Source: Sipunculus nudus | Taxonomy: Eukaryota; Annelida; Sipuncula; Golfingiida; Sipunculidae | Length of the DNA stretch: 64,000 nucleotides | Direction of reading: 5' to 3' | Assembly: GCA_026874595.1 (NCBI GenBank) | Contig: CM049311.1 | Coordinates: forward strand, 9,153,676-9,217,675 | Shown here: positions 1-14,606 of the stretch, piece by piece | Position numbering within the stretch: the first letter of the stretch is position 1 | Layout: each line of letters begins with the position of its first letter | Program-made: the position numbers and the translations under genes | The notes under the pieces: generated by a model | Told to the model about the DNA's origin: nothing | What the model saw: the letters and a program-made list of their open reading frames with translations, nothing else | Databases searched by the model: none

Positions 1-2065
1 AAATTATATATTCCTGTTTATCAGCATTGAACTAATGCAAGACAATGGCCGAAAGTAGAGCTTCGTGGAAAGAAATATTACTTCAGTAGCGACTCTCTAA
101 AATTTTCTTTACGCCTACTGCTGCAGCAGTACAATATTCCACTAACAGGTAGATTTTGACTTTGAATCATGAAGAGTTACATTATATATTTTGTGTTTCG
201 TTGGTTAGACGATCCAATGAAGGAAACGTTTAAAAATCTAATTTTTAAAGTTTGTTTTTCCCGATTGTCCAATATAATATATTGATCTAATATATTGATC
301 ATTATTTATTCAAATATTTTGCGGCTTCTGTTAAACGCTTCTCTTTGTATTTGTAGCCTCGTGTGGTGTGAGCGGCTACACAGAGGGCCTGTTTGATCTA
401 GGTCTGGTCATCTTTGGCGGTACAGAAGTCACCGACAGGAAAAAGTAGCCCTGGATGGTAAGACAACGTCATCACTAATATGACGCCAATATATGATACA
501 CACAGTAATATAATATGGTCATTTCCAGTCGTCACGAGAAATAACAGGCGCGGAAATCATTGCAATTGCGAAAGTTATTAAGCGGAGTTTTTGAAAACTC
601 AACTGATTCTAGTCAACTGACTCCAATGTTCTCCATGAAAACTACTCCAGTCCACCACGCGTCTAGTTTGTTTCGCTCATTAATTGTTGCTCGGTGATGA
701 ATTTTAATTTGGAAAATCTTAAGAAAATAAGAGAAGTTGATCCCCCAATGGTTGGTGAACATCCTTTACTAGTAATGGGGATTTCAGTATAAAGAGAATA
801 GCATTTAGTTCTTGGGTTACGTTTTAGTGAACTTTCATAATAGATGAAAAATTCATATGCAAAAAAGAATCTGTTTGAATTTTATTTCCCTCAGGCGGTA
901 ATTGGAATTTGCCATAGAAATAGCAGAGAATTAAAATTATTTTTCAACCAATCAAAGCATAAACTAATTACATGGACACCTTACCATCAACCCCTGTGAG
1001 TTCTAATTTGCCGATACATGTATACCAATTATTGTCCATAAATATGTACATGTTTAAACATTTCATCCTTCGTTAGGTAACTATATTGTGCTTTACCTTA
1101 TAATCCTTGCAATTAAGGTCGGTGTCTCCATATAATTCACCTTTCTGCTATTTTTATTTGTACAAAATAATATATAAGATATAACAAATGGTTAAAACAA
1201 TTTTGGCAATAGAAAGAACTTTCAAGAGTAAAAGATGTGTGTTGTACCTACGTGATTACAGACACCCTTTGCCTCTTTAGGTCTCACTCCAACGGACAGA
1301 AGCCAGCAGTCATTTCTGTGGCGGCTCAGTGATCCATCCAGAGTGGGTGCTGACGGCAGCACACTGTCTTTACAATAAGTAAGTAATAAAGAAGGAAACA
1401 AATTGGCCAGAGATAAAATGGATTTTAGAGGTGCCTGCCTAATCGAGCAAAATCTTTGATTTCTCTTTGAATGCCTTTACATGCAGATTGATTATTGAAG
1501 TTAAAAGAAAGAATAGTTAATCTGGTTGTGATAATAAAATAAAATTTCTATCATCCAAATAGAAAGTAGAATTAAAAGAAATGTATTGGAAACTGTTAGC
1601 ATTTAAAATCCTTAGTAAAAGTGTAATCTCAATTGATGATAGGATAAAGATCACTATATCGTTTCATGTTAAAATATGGTTTATCTTTCAAGGGGGGGGG
1701 GGTCCAAACAAGGAAGGCTAATGAAAAACCTAAGAAAGGATCACCAGGTCCAGAAAAGGGGGTTCAGGCCAACCAATGAGAACTGATGAAAAACCAAAAA
1801 AAAAAAAAAAAAAGAAAAAGATCACCCGATCCGGAAAAGGGGGTCCGTGCCCTTAAGAAAAGCTTGCAGCGATTGAAAAAAAAGGGGGGGGGGGAGGGGA
1901 GGGTCCGGACCCCCTGGAATATTTTTTCTTTTTTAGTAGCAGGTGGAACATACTGGGGGAATTACTTTCACACTGATTATATGTATATACCATATCTGAT
2001 GTATAAAGGACATCCAAATCCAAATCCCACCTTGCTACCTTATAGTCTAATAAACCGTATTTTAA
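1..2065 (+). pseudogene. Protease pseudogene A (partial: exons 6 and 7 only)
   Basis: Decayed S1-family (chymotrypsin-fold) protease copy that enters from the left edge. Exon 6 equivalent is 357-457: it encodes the linker motif CGVSGYTEG and the start of the protease domain (VIFGGTEV), but codon 446-448 is TAG where the intact paralogue has Trp. Exon 7 equivalent is 1281-1378 and contains FCGGS and the catalytic-His motif TAAHC. Exons 8 and 9 are missing: base 1917 continues the sequence found at 8086, and base 1918 continues the sequence found at 9190, a deletion of about 1.1 kb. At about 2062-2066 the sequence switches to intron-3-type DNA, which is the tandem-duplication junction with copy B. 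Outside the deletion it is nearly identical to 6174-9335. No product is expected. Confidence 0.9.
1691..1918. mobile_element. G-tract-flanked short interspersed element in pseudogene A
   Basis: Poly-G and poly-A rich segment bounded by G runs, ending with GGGTCCGGACCCCC. It is absent at the matching intron position of gene E (around 48660), so it inserted before the A/B duplication. The same element is at 7864-8101. Its right end was cut by the deletion that removed exons 8 and 9. No coding capacity; class not assignable from sequence alone. Confidence 0.55.
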
Positions 2066-3041
2066 AGAACGTAACCGAGAATAGAGGAGGCCGTCGTCTT
2101 TTTGCCGTGCCTTTAGTCGTTATTTTGGAAGTGTCACTGGAAGGTGACTGGAGGAGGGAGTTTAATTAGAGTTTAAGCCATAATTTTTCTGGGCCATATA
2201 AGGCAAAAGTTGTAATCTGTTTAGAGATAGCTAAAATTTAGTTTATACTAACGTATCGTGTTTAATGTATAAAGAGCATTTTACGTACAATTTTATTATG
2301 TATGTTGAATGACAGTGTGTGACGTCTCTTCTTATACAGCTCCACTGGTTGCCTTTAGGTTAGGCATTGAGTATAGCTATATAATTTGTGCATTAATTTC
2401 TATTATGTGAAGCCCCTGGTTGCCTCAAAGTAAAATCCATCATTCGATAGGGCTTTAGATCGGGTAATGTCAGGAATCAGTTGAAGGCTTCAAGACATAA
2501 TTGCAAAACATTTTTAGTGTAGTTTTAGTGTAGTTGGACCACTTTAATGTCACAGACAATTTTTGCTACATCAGGGACTTAAAAATATCAAATAAAACGT
2601 GTTGTTTTTGTTCATCAAATGTTAAAGTAATTATAATTATGTGCACTAAGCTTACCCTAATGAAAGCTTTAAGAATGACTATCGTATGCAAGTCTTTCTT
2701 TTCGATGTTTTACTGAAGAACTACACCATATTTAGTGCTATCATCTTTATTAGCATATAAATGTATTTATATGAATATGCATTTTATACTATTAAGCTGT
2801 ATGTGGTGATGATGAGAAAGTCGGTCCTCACAGTATGGAATGTCTGCTCAAACTGTGGACTGAGGCGGGATGTTTGGAAGTTGGTACGGGCAGTCCTACC
2901 ACTAATAAGGTCGGCACACTTAATTAAATGACAACGGTTCCGTATAACTATTAATACAAGCTTTAACATTAATCGATATTCTTCCCGTTATAAAGCATAA
3001 TAAAACCAATGAACTGAGGAATAAATGTGTAAATTGATACT

Positions 3042-3593
3042 CTCACACACGGGAGTATAAATTTCATTATAAGCTTGAAATGATTCTACAGAAACATGTA
3101 GTCTGGTGGAACAGACGCACAGTCGGGGAGCTGAGGCGGATTATGGCTGGGTACCACCTGGAAGCCGCCATGAACACTCGCAGGTCGGACGGAGAATATT
3201 ACTTCAGTCTCTGTTTTCTCACACACGGGAGTATAAATTTCATTATAAGCTTGAAATGATTCTACAGAAACATGTAGTCTGGTGGAACAGACGCACAGTC
3301 GGGGAGCTGAGGCGGATTATGGCTGGGTACCACCTGGAAGCCGCCATGAACACTCGCAGGTCGGACGGAGAATATTACTTCAGTCTCTGTTTTCTCACAC
3401 ACGGGAGTATAAATTTCATTATAAGCTTGAAATGATTCTACAGAAACATGTAGTCTGGTGGAACAGACGCACAGTCGGGGAGCTGAGGCGGATTATGGCT
3501 GGGTACCACCTGAAAGCCGCCATGAACACTCGCAGGTCGGACGGAGAATATTACTTCAGTCTCTGTTTTCTCACACACGGGAGTATAAATTTC
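3042..3593 (+). repeat. 176-bp tandem repeat carrying exon 5 (3.1 copies)
   Basis: Units begin at 3042, 3218 and 3394, plus a 24-bp partial unit at 3570. Each full unit holds the exon-5 acceptor (TTCTACAG) and nearly the whole exon-5 coding segment (motifs VVWWNR and GELRR). The true exon end and donor occur only once, at 3631-3648. The visible change between units is one base (CTGGAAGCC in units 1 and 2, CTGAAAGCC in unit 3), so the amplification is very young. The unit length is not a multiple of three, and reading through a junction meets an in-frame TGA. A collapsed or expanded assembly cannot be ruled out. Confidence 0.95.
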
Positions 3594-3647
3594 GCAGGTC
3601 GGACGGAGAATATTACTTCAGTCTCTGTTTTGGAACACTGGAGAAAG

Positions 3648-6529
<2,882 letters not shown>

Positions 6530-7863
6530 CCTCGTGTGGTGTGAGCGGCTACACAGAGGGCCTGTTTGATCTAGGTCTGGTCATCTTTGGCGGTACAGAA
6601 GTCACCGACAGGAAAAAGTAGCCCTGGATGGTAAGACAACGTCATCACTAATATGACGCCAATATATGATACACACAGTAATATAATATGGTCATTTCCA
6701 GTCGTCACGAGAAATAACAGGCGCGGAAATCATTGCAATTGCGAAAGTTATTAAGCGGAGTTTTTGAAAACTCAACTGATTCTAGTCAACTGACTCCAAT
6801 GTTCTCCATGAAAACTACTCCAGTCCACCACGCGTCTAGTTTGTTTCGCTCATTAATTGTTGCTCGGTGATGAATTTTAATTTGGAAAATCTTAAGAAAA
6901 TAAGAGAAGTTGATCCCCCAATGGTTGGTGAACATCCTTTACTAGTAATGGGGATTTCAGTATAAAGAGAATAGCATTTAGTTCTTGGGTTACGTTTTAG
7001 TGAACTTTCATAATAGATGAAAAATTCATATGCAAAAAAAAATCTGTTTGAATTTTATTTCCCTCAGGCGGTAATTGGAATTTGCCATAGAAATAGCAGA
7101 GAATTAAAATTATTTTTCAACCAATCAAAGCATAAACTAATTACATGGACACCTTACCATCAACCCCTGTGAGTTCTAATTTGCCGATACATGTATACCA
7201 ATTATTGTCCATAAATATGTACATGTTTAAACATTTCATCCTTCGTTAGGTAACTATATTATGCTTTACCTTATAATCCTTGCAATTAAGGTCGGTGTCT
7301 CCATATAATTCACCTTTCTGCTATTTTTATTTGTACAAAATAATATATAAGATATAACAAATGGTTAAAACAATTTTGGCAATAGAAAGAACTTTCAAGA
7401 GTAAAAGATGTGTGTTGTACCTACGTGATTACAGACACCCTTTGCCTCTTTAGGTCTCACTCCAACGGACAGAAGCCAGCAGTCATTTCTGTGGCGGCTC
7501 AGTGATCCATCCAGAGTGGGTGCTGACGGCAGCACACTGTCTTTACAATAAGTAAGTAATAAAGAAGGAAACAAATTGGCCAGAGATAAAATGGATTTTA
7601 GAGGTGCCTGCCTAATCGAGCAAAATCTTTGATTTCTCTTTGAATGCCTTTACATGCAGATTGATTATTGAAGTTAAAAGAAAGAATAGTTAATCTGGTT
7701 GTGATAATAAAATAAAATTTCTATCATCCAAATAGAAAGTAGAATTAAAAGAAATGTATTGGAAACTGTTAGCATTTAAAATCCTTAGTAAAAGTGTAAT
7801 CTCAATTGATGATAGGATAAAGATCACTATATCGTTTCATGTTAAAATATGGTTTATCTTTCA

Positions 7864-8101
7864 AGGGGGGGGGGGGGTCCAAACAAGGAAGGCTAATGAA
7901 AAACCTAAGAAAGGATCACCAGGTCCAGAAAAGGGGGTTCAGGCCAACCAATGAGAACTGATGAAAAACCAAAAAAAAAAAAAAAAAGAAAAAGATCACC
8001 CGATCCGGAAAAGGGGGTCCGTGCCCTTAAGAAAAGCTTGCAGCGTTTGAAAAAAAGGGGGGGGGGGGAGGGTCCGGACCCCCTGGAACCCTCCCCTGGA
8101 T
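7864..8101. mobile_element. G-tract-flanked short interspersed element in pseudogene B
   Basis: Complete copy of the element at 1691-1918. It lies between intron-7 sequences that are continuous in gene E (around 48660-48700). It begins with a run of about 13 G, has an internal A run, and ends GGGTCCGGACCCCC followed by TGGAACCCTCCCCTGGA. Non-coding. Likely a non-autonomous element, inferred from its presence/absence pattern. Confidence 0.6.
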
Positions 8102-9794
8102 TCCCTTCTGTCATTAATATGTGTTAAATAATAAATACCTTCAGTCATTGTACTTCGAATCTTGGAATAGCTTGAAACTAGTTATTAACCACAATATAAA
8201 CCACTGTTTAATTGTTCTGTGATAGGAGAGATGAGATGTCGGATATTCAGCTGGTCTTCGGGAGCGCTAACCTTGACGTGAATAAGGATGGGAGAGAGAT
8301 CCGCCATATCAAAGAGATGTTCTTACATCCCAGATTCAAGTACCGGGAGAGACCGCTCTAGTACGTGATTGACTGTATTAACAGAAACGAATAACGTTTT
8401 AATAGAAAGACGTAAAGCTGCTTCACCTACCCCTATGATATATATTTATGGTTATTTAGCATAATCTTCTGCTGTATAATCTGCACCAGCGCACCAGAAA
8501 TCCGTTTCTTTGATTAGTAGATCCTATCGTCCTGAAGTAGACTATGACTGAACTCACAAATAATCCTCCTAGTCTGTCGATGCTTGTGTGTGGCCGTCAG
8601 TGCCCAGTTTTAGACTACAGACACCTGTTGCAGAAGTGCTATAGAATAATACAATATGATATATGGATTATGTTTAAAGTAAATAATATGGAAATCAAGG
8701 TCACACCAAGTAAATAAAAAAATCATAAAACAAAAAAAAAAGGATGTTAAATGAGACGTTAAAACAACATGAAGGTAAGCCAGAAGAGGAAAAACTCTTG
8801 CATGGAAAGCCACATGCAATGATGTACTGCTCAGTATTCGATTCAATGTTTCCATCTTTTTCATTTGCTGCCATTGTTAATCCGCTTGGAACACCTAAGA
8901 GGGCCAAAAGATTAATTACAACATAAATAAAACGTAAATGACCTATATATTTAATGATCACTTGTGACATTACAATAATTAGAACAAATATAAAACGGGT
9001 ATGACTAATATATATTAATGATTAAATGTGACATTACATTACAGTGTGGTTAACGACATAGCCCTGGTCCGCCTGGATAGAGCAGTTGAGTACACAGACT
9101 ACGTGCAGCCCGTGTGTCTCCCCGACCCCCTTGGCGGTTCATTCACCAACTGTCACGTGGCTGGATGGGGCAGGCAAAACAATTCAGGTAATATTTTTTC
9201 TTTTTTAGTAGCAGGTGGAACATACTGGGGGAATTACTTTCACACTGATTATATGTATATACCATATCTGATGTATAAAGGACATCCAAATCCAAATCCC
9301 ACCTTGGTACCTTATAGTCTAATAAACCGTATTTTAGAGACCGGTTATGGTCGTATGGATTATGGTCTGGTTCTTAAACATAAGCTTGATATTTCTGTTG
9401 TTGTTGGAATTTTTGTTCCTCTCCTGCAACTGTGCAGAGGGCAGGTTAGAACTAGTTTTTATTTTTGTGACAAGATTTTATTTTTCACAAATGTAGCTCT
9501 ATCGTTGGAAAATAAAACGAAAAACGAACGCTCATGGGATACCTACTTTACATGAACCATAGGAACAATATGTTAACCTAATATCGGGTCAAAGATTCTT
9601 GAAAAAGCACACGGTGATCTGTGCCAAAGGTGTTACAGGGAAGGTGTGTCCGGTAAGTTATTCGATAAAATGTTCTGATGACGTTATAACAATGCAGTCA
9701 TCACGTAAAAACTAGACGTTTTTTCTTAGCCATGTCTCTTTTTCTCTCTCACATATATGAATATAAGCTTTATTCTTTGAAATGGATTGTACAA

Positions 9795-10001
9795 CTAGTT
9801 ATAAAAAAATGCGAGGCACTTTCCATGCCTCGGATGCTGGCATTCGGTACTCGGCAAGGGTGGAGGAAACCGAAGAATCCGGAGTAAAGCAGCGACCTCT
9901 GACGGGCAAATACAACCCGCCCCTTATAGACACACCGGGAATCGAACCTGGTCGCCAAGGGAGAAGGCCGAGCGTTTTGCCAAATCAGTTGTCAAGGCTA
10001 T
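9795..10001 (-). mobile_element. tRNA-derived SINE (minus strand)
   Basis: Read on the minus strand it contains a perfect pol III B-box match, GGTTCGATTCC (complement within 9939-9955), preceded by a degenerate A-box region, followed by a non-tRNA body and an A-rich tail next to 9805-9815. The matching intron 10 of gene E has no such insert. TATAAG sequences near 9760 and 10000 may be remnants of the target duplication. The open frame across it is incidental. Confidence 0.7.
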
Positions 10002-10508
10002 AAGGAAATTTCAACCAAATAGAGTATGTCTACTTTTTTCTTTCATGACTGGATAGCCCTTATACACTTGATTTAATATGTTACATTATATCAGCAACAA
10101 AGATATGAATAATTGAATAGAGTTAGACATTTCAAACACCCGGTAAGTCCCGGTGCAAAATCTCTCAATACTTTAACTGTCAAATTTTCATTTATTCTTT
10201 GAAAAGTTTTGAAATATTGTAATTTATGATCCACCCTCTACCACGATTCCATCGTTTCACCACCTCAGATAGTGCGATAAGTTTGGTAGTGCTGCTAATA
10301 AATCAATTATTTCTCCATTTCTTTTTCAGGGCGACTCTGGAGGACCAATGTTGTGCCAGCAGGGTAGCAATAACTTCGTCACCATCGGGGCATCCTCCTG
10401 GGGTACCGGCACCTGTGGCGAGGACCCAGACCCCTTCATATATGCGAATGTGGTGCCGTTCGTAGGCTGGATTAAGAAAACCTGTGACTGTATGTAGCCA
10501 CCACCATC

Positions 10509-10514
10509 AATAAA
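10509..10514 (+). terminator. Polyadenylation signal of pseudogene B
   Basis: AATAAA 12 bases after the exon-11 stop codon. Gene E has the same arrangement at 51042-51047. Confidence 0.6.
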
Positions 10515-13500
10515 ATGAATTTTATATGAATGTTACGACGTTCATTTACATTTCTGCATAAATATGAAAGAAACATTATATACACTACAGTGATTTTCTC
10601 CCGCTCAACAATTTGTGTCCTGTTGTGGACAAGAACGAAGTGAATGATTCGCCAACGCGAGACCTCGTAGGCGGTAAAACAATTCTACTCTAGCATGGAT
10701 ACGTATTATCCATAAATCTCTAAAAATCTTTCGTTTTATTCTTCTTTGTTTTGTCAATAAAAGTTTTCCACGAAATTCTGCATAACTACATCCTTAAATG
10801 TTAGCCTATTACCACGTATAAACTTCTCTCAACATTTTGTTTATTTCCAAATAAAGTTTGCAGTTTGAGGTGTATCAGTTTGCAGTCGAAAAAAAGTTAA
10901 TTGTATCCGAGAAAGTTTGAAGATTGACTTAATCTAAGCTGAGTGAAGACGGTTTTTGGAGACACCGAGATCAAGAGTATTTAAGTATCTGATTTCCTGT
11001 AACATAAGTTTGATATACAGTTAATATCGAATCCATTCAATAACATTTACAATCAGTTACAGTCCGTTCTGCAGAAATTAAAGCTGCGATAAAGAAATAC
11101 TATGAGTTTGTAAATTCCCAAATCTTAGAACCTAAGGCATTCAAAATATTTCCTTGCAAGCTGAGGTTCTAATGTGAACTTCTGATAATGGCCGACCTAT
11201 CATGCTCATACCCTGTATGAATGCCTTTAAATGTAGATGAAATATTTTTTTCTATTAAAAATATATAATGCTTTTATATAACCAACTTACCATTTCGTAA
11301 TTCCTTAAAAATCATATACAGTTTTGTTTTAATTAACATGCACGCGGCAATTAAAAAACATTACTCATTCATACAAGGACAGGACTATCGTTTTGATAAA
11401 TATAAATAAAATTTATAAAATCATTCAGTCGACAAAGCCACATGTAATTGTTAATTTAAAGAGAACTTTAATTAAAAATCACATGTCCTATTGAACGCGT
11501 CTTTTTGTTGTCATATCGCATCAGGAGATGCAGTTCGAGGCATTAAAGCGCTATGTATACCTAAACAGAGCGACTACGTCTTATAACACCCGATCGTGTA
11601 AACTGTTCTCATGAATATATTTATTATGCAACTTCTTCTGTCGGGCCTCTCCATCTCTCAATTAAAAACGGCCAGGGTATTCCTTGGTATAGTTGTGAGA
11701 CAAAGGGACGGTTTGGAGAAATGGGCCATCCACGTATATATGTTTAAGCAAACTTATTATTGTAGGGTTCTCCCCGGAGACAATGTTAGAAGGACCCAAA
11801 TGGAACTATAAATGGAGGGTTTTATGCACGGTATTGAAGGTTTTGCTTGGAACCCTCGTTGTCCATTGCAAACACATAAAAAAGGTCCTAAATATATGGT
11901 TCTTCATAAAAAACCTCGAGGCTTCCAACAGATGCGTGTTGGAAAACATACAGGTTATCCGTGTAACGATGTTTATCATTTCACTTAATTTAAAGGTTTC
12001 CTTTTGTGGTTGATTTTTTGTATTTTATTCAAACTTTTACATCTTAGAGGCAATAAGAAATGATCGGGTGAAATTATTAAGTGTGCGTTATAAATCAGCT
12101 TTGTACATACGCTCTGAATACAGTGCGTGACCTCCTAGTGACCTTCCACTCACCTGCTGTGGGGAATAGCAGGATTCTTCAGGTTTAGCAAGGTGCCAAA
12201 CACCCGGTCAGTTTGAGCTGGAAAAACTGATTGGCTCTGTATTTAAACAAATCTGCAAAACGGGTAGAAGAAATCTGATTGGCTTAGCGTGTAATTGATC
12301 ATGGCTACGCCCGTGGCAAGGTCAAGCAGCACGGCAAGAGACAAATTTGCAGACAGTGGGGGATAACTGACCTCAGGCCACACCAGCAAGTCAGTTTAGA
12401 GACTGTGTTGAATGTTGACGATTGCATCGTGTGTATACCAACGGGGGTGGAAAAAGCCTGTGATACCAAGCGCTTTCAACCGCAGTGCAAAGTGACCGGT
12501 ACCTCGAAGAACATCCGTTTGTGCTGGTAATATTTGCAATGTGACTGGATAAATATTTCGCAGGGAGAATTCCACAGAGACAGCTACGCCTGGTGGTGAA
12601 ACCTAACCGGTAAAGGCGGTTTAATGCAGCGGGTTGTGTAGCGAATAGTTGAGCATAGCGTAACCGCTGCTAATGGAGCGTACTTTGCCAAATATGTTTC
12701 TATTGCCAGGCGATGAAGAGCAATGGTTGGAACTTGAATTCAAGCTGGGTTGTCAAATTGTTTTTGAGTCTGACTGGTTGGCAAGATGATCAGATTGGAA
12801 ATCACGTGCTGTCAACCTATCATTTGTTGGGAGTTCAGAGTTCAACTGAGATACGATAACTTTTCCCTGAATATTGATATTTTTTGTCTTCATTAACGAA
12901 ATATCTATTGAGAATGGAGAAACAAGCGTAGATGTAGGAGTGTCCATATAATACGATTTACAACACAAATTAAAATTACCTTTCATCCTCATCTACATAT
13001 GTATTATATGCAGCAAGGGATGTTTAATAATAGACTTATCTCGATCACAGTTTTGAAACGATGCTGACGGTTGCACTTGTCTATATTGTTTTTGAACGCC
13101 GTCGTACATGTTCGCCATGGGAGAATCTTTGTATCCACGCTCGCGAAAGGAAATGTGGCTGATAAATAATGGTATTAGGCGGGGCCACATCCATGATGTT
13201 TGTAACACGGAACAAATCCACTTGTAATTCTGAATGTAAGATTTACCCTTTGTTGTCTTCACGAAGGATGTATTTACGTGCATCGAAAGATAAATTCTTT
13301 ATCAAACAGGGACCTTGTAATTGTTGCTAGTTAAATAAAAGCGACACAGAGAAAATGATACGGATAAGTTAGTGGTATAACATTATTGTGAGTCTTGTTG
13401 ATATACTGTTGTTTAATTAACAGCCGATTGAGGATTAACTCTCTCCTGTCCAAACATACGAGGCACAAGAAGGCACTGACTGCAACATAATAAGTAAGGT

Positions 13501-13610
13501 TTGTACTGTTAAGGTGACAGTTAAGGTGACAATTAAACCTCCGACCGACATTGGGAACGTTTTAGAACCACCCGCTTAGGTACCGCTTAGGTGACAGGCA
13601 GCAAGTAATA
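10515..13610. other. Duplicated 3' flank of locus B
   Basis: Non-coding DNA paralogous to the flank of gene E (51048 to about 56487, minus insertions). Matches include 10850-10990 with 51345-51460, 11490-11720 with 53465-53730, 12970-13290 with 54430-54490 plus 55990-56240, and the stretch ending GACAGGCAGCAAGTA at about 13605. The short open frames here are not conserved with the other copy. Confidence 0.75.
12104..12682. mobile_element. 579-bp unclassified insertion with 5-bp flanking repeat
   Basis: Present in the flank of B and absent from the otherwise matching flank of E (around 54125). It is flanked by CTTTG on both sides (12099-12103 and 12683-12687). Its ends carry a short inverted ACGCTC/GAGCGT. 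No reading frame worth reporting. A 5-bp duplication fits a solo LTR or a non-autonomous DNA element; the ends are not a clean TG...CA. Confidence 0.6.
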
Positions 13611-14600
13611 AGGACCACCAGGCGTCCTCCAGAGTCTGATCTGCCCAGTTTGGTCATGTCTTTGTCTCCTGTTTGAAGGACAGTTCAATGGCCTATTGGA
13701 CTGAGGATGAATATAAAATGACAAAAATGGCATAATTTACATGTCCTTTTGGAGCTGGATACTGGTTGAAAATGAAATGAAGTACAGAATTTATAGCAGA
13801 GGTTTTGACGTTAAAATGTGAATTCATCAATTATGCCTCGGAGGTTCCTTAAGATCATACCGTGGAATGTCCGGCCCTACTTGTACCGCTAAAACAGCTC
13901 TACCCTTCTTAATAAATACGGATGACAATTTTTACCTCCGTCCGACATCGGTAACTTTTAAGCATCACCCGCATGTTCGTCTGGCACCTAAACGAAGGGC
14001 AAATTGTAACACGTGGTGTCCAAATGTGTCCGTTGTTGCCTGTATTTCTAAATACAAATACGGGTTGACTTGCTACCTCATATGACTGATATGATTATTC
14101 CAATTACATCATCGCAACCATGTTTGTTTTGATCATCTGTTAAACACTGATATTAGCATTTCTATCTAGTATTTGAGCTGATAATACGGAGGCTAAAACG
14201 TATAATCAAAGTTGTCAAAGCCAAATGGGATCATTCACTCGCCTGATGAAATGGATAAACACATTTAATACACTCGACCGGGAAAAGTACAAAGTAAAAC
14301 TTATTACAAAGTAAATGGCAGGGACGCAGACGACAAAGCTTATATTAAAGACTGGCGAAGTGTTATAGGAAGTTATTTTAATAAATATTTGGAGAACATT
14401 AACTTTAACTATGAAAATATTGTTTGAATAAATCGATGTGCCTCTTTTATATCAAAGGCATCGGAAAGAAGTGATTATTATTTGAATGATATTATTTGTA
14501 TTACAAAAGAAATGAAATATTTGCTTAACTCTGTCAACACGACAACGACGGACCATATAATATAACAAAGCTAGCTCTGAAAAAAAACTGATCACTTCTA
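13611..14600. other. Intergenic region between loci B and C
   Basis: No gene, RNA or mobile-element signature that I can support. Two loosely similar stretches (CTCCGACCGACATTGGG near 13540 and CTCCGTCCGACATCGG near 13937) hint at an old short duplication. Confidence 0.5.
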
Positions 14601-14606
14601 TTTATT
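14601..14606 (-). terminator. Polyadenylation signal of pseudogene C
   Basis: AATAAA on the minus strand, 8 bases past the exon-11 stop (14614-14616). The stop context (TGTAG, then CAGCAA before AATAAA) resembles that of gene E. Confidence 0.55.

Noticed and set aside
1786-2169. A Lys/Arg-rich 127-codon frame
   Set aside because: It spans an A-run in the interspersed element, the deletion joint and the duplication junction, so it is a chance frame over chimeric DNA.
8610-8970. Overlapping short frames on both strands in intron 8 of pseudogene B
   Set aside because: They are not preserved in the colinear intron of gene E.
9028-9555. A 175-codon plus-strand frame beginning like a protease
   Set aside because: It is exon 9 of pseudogene B (9045-9187) read through its donor into the intron. 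The paralogue in gene E has a stop at the equivalent place.
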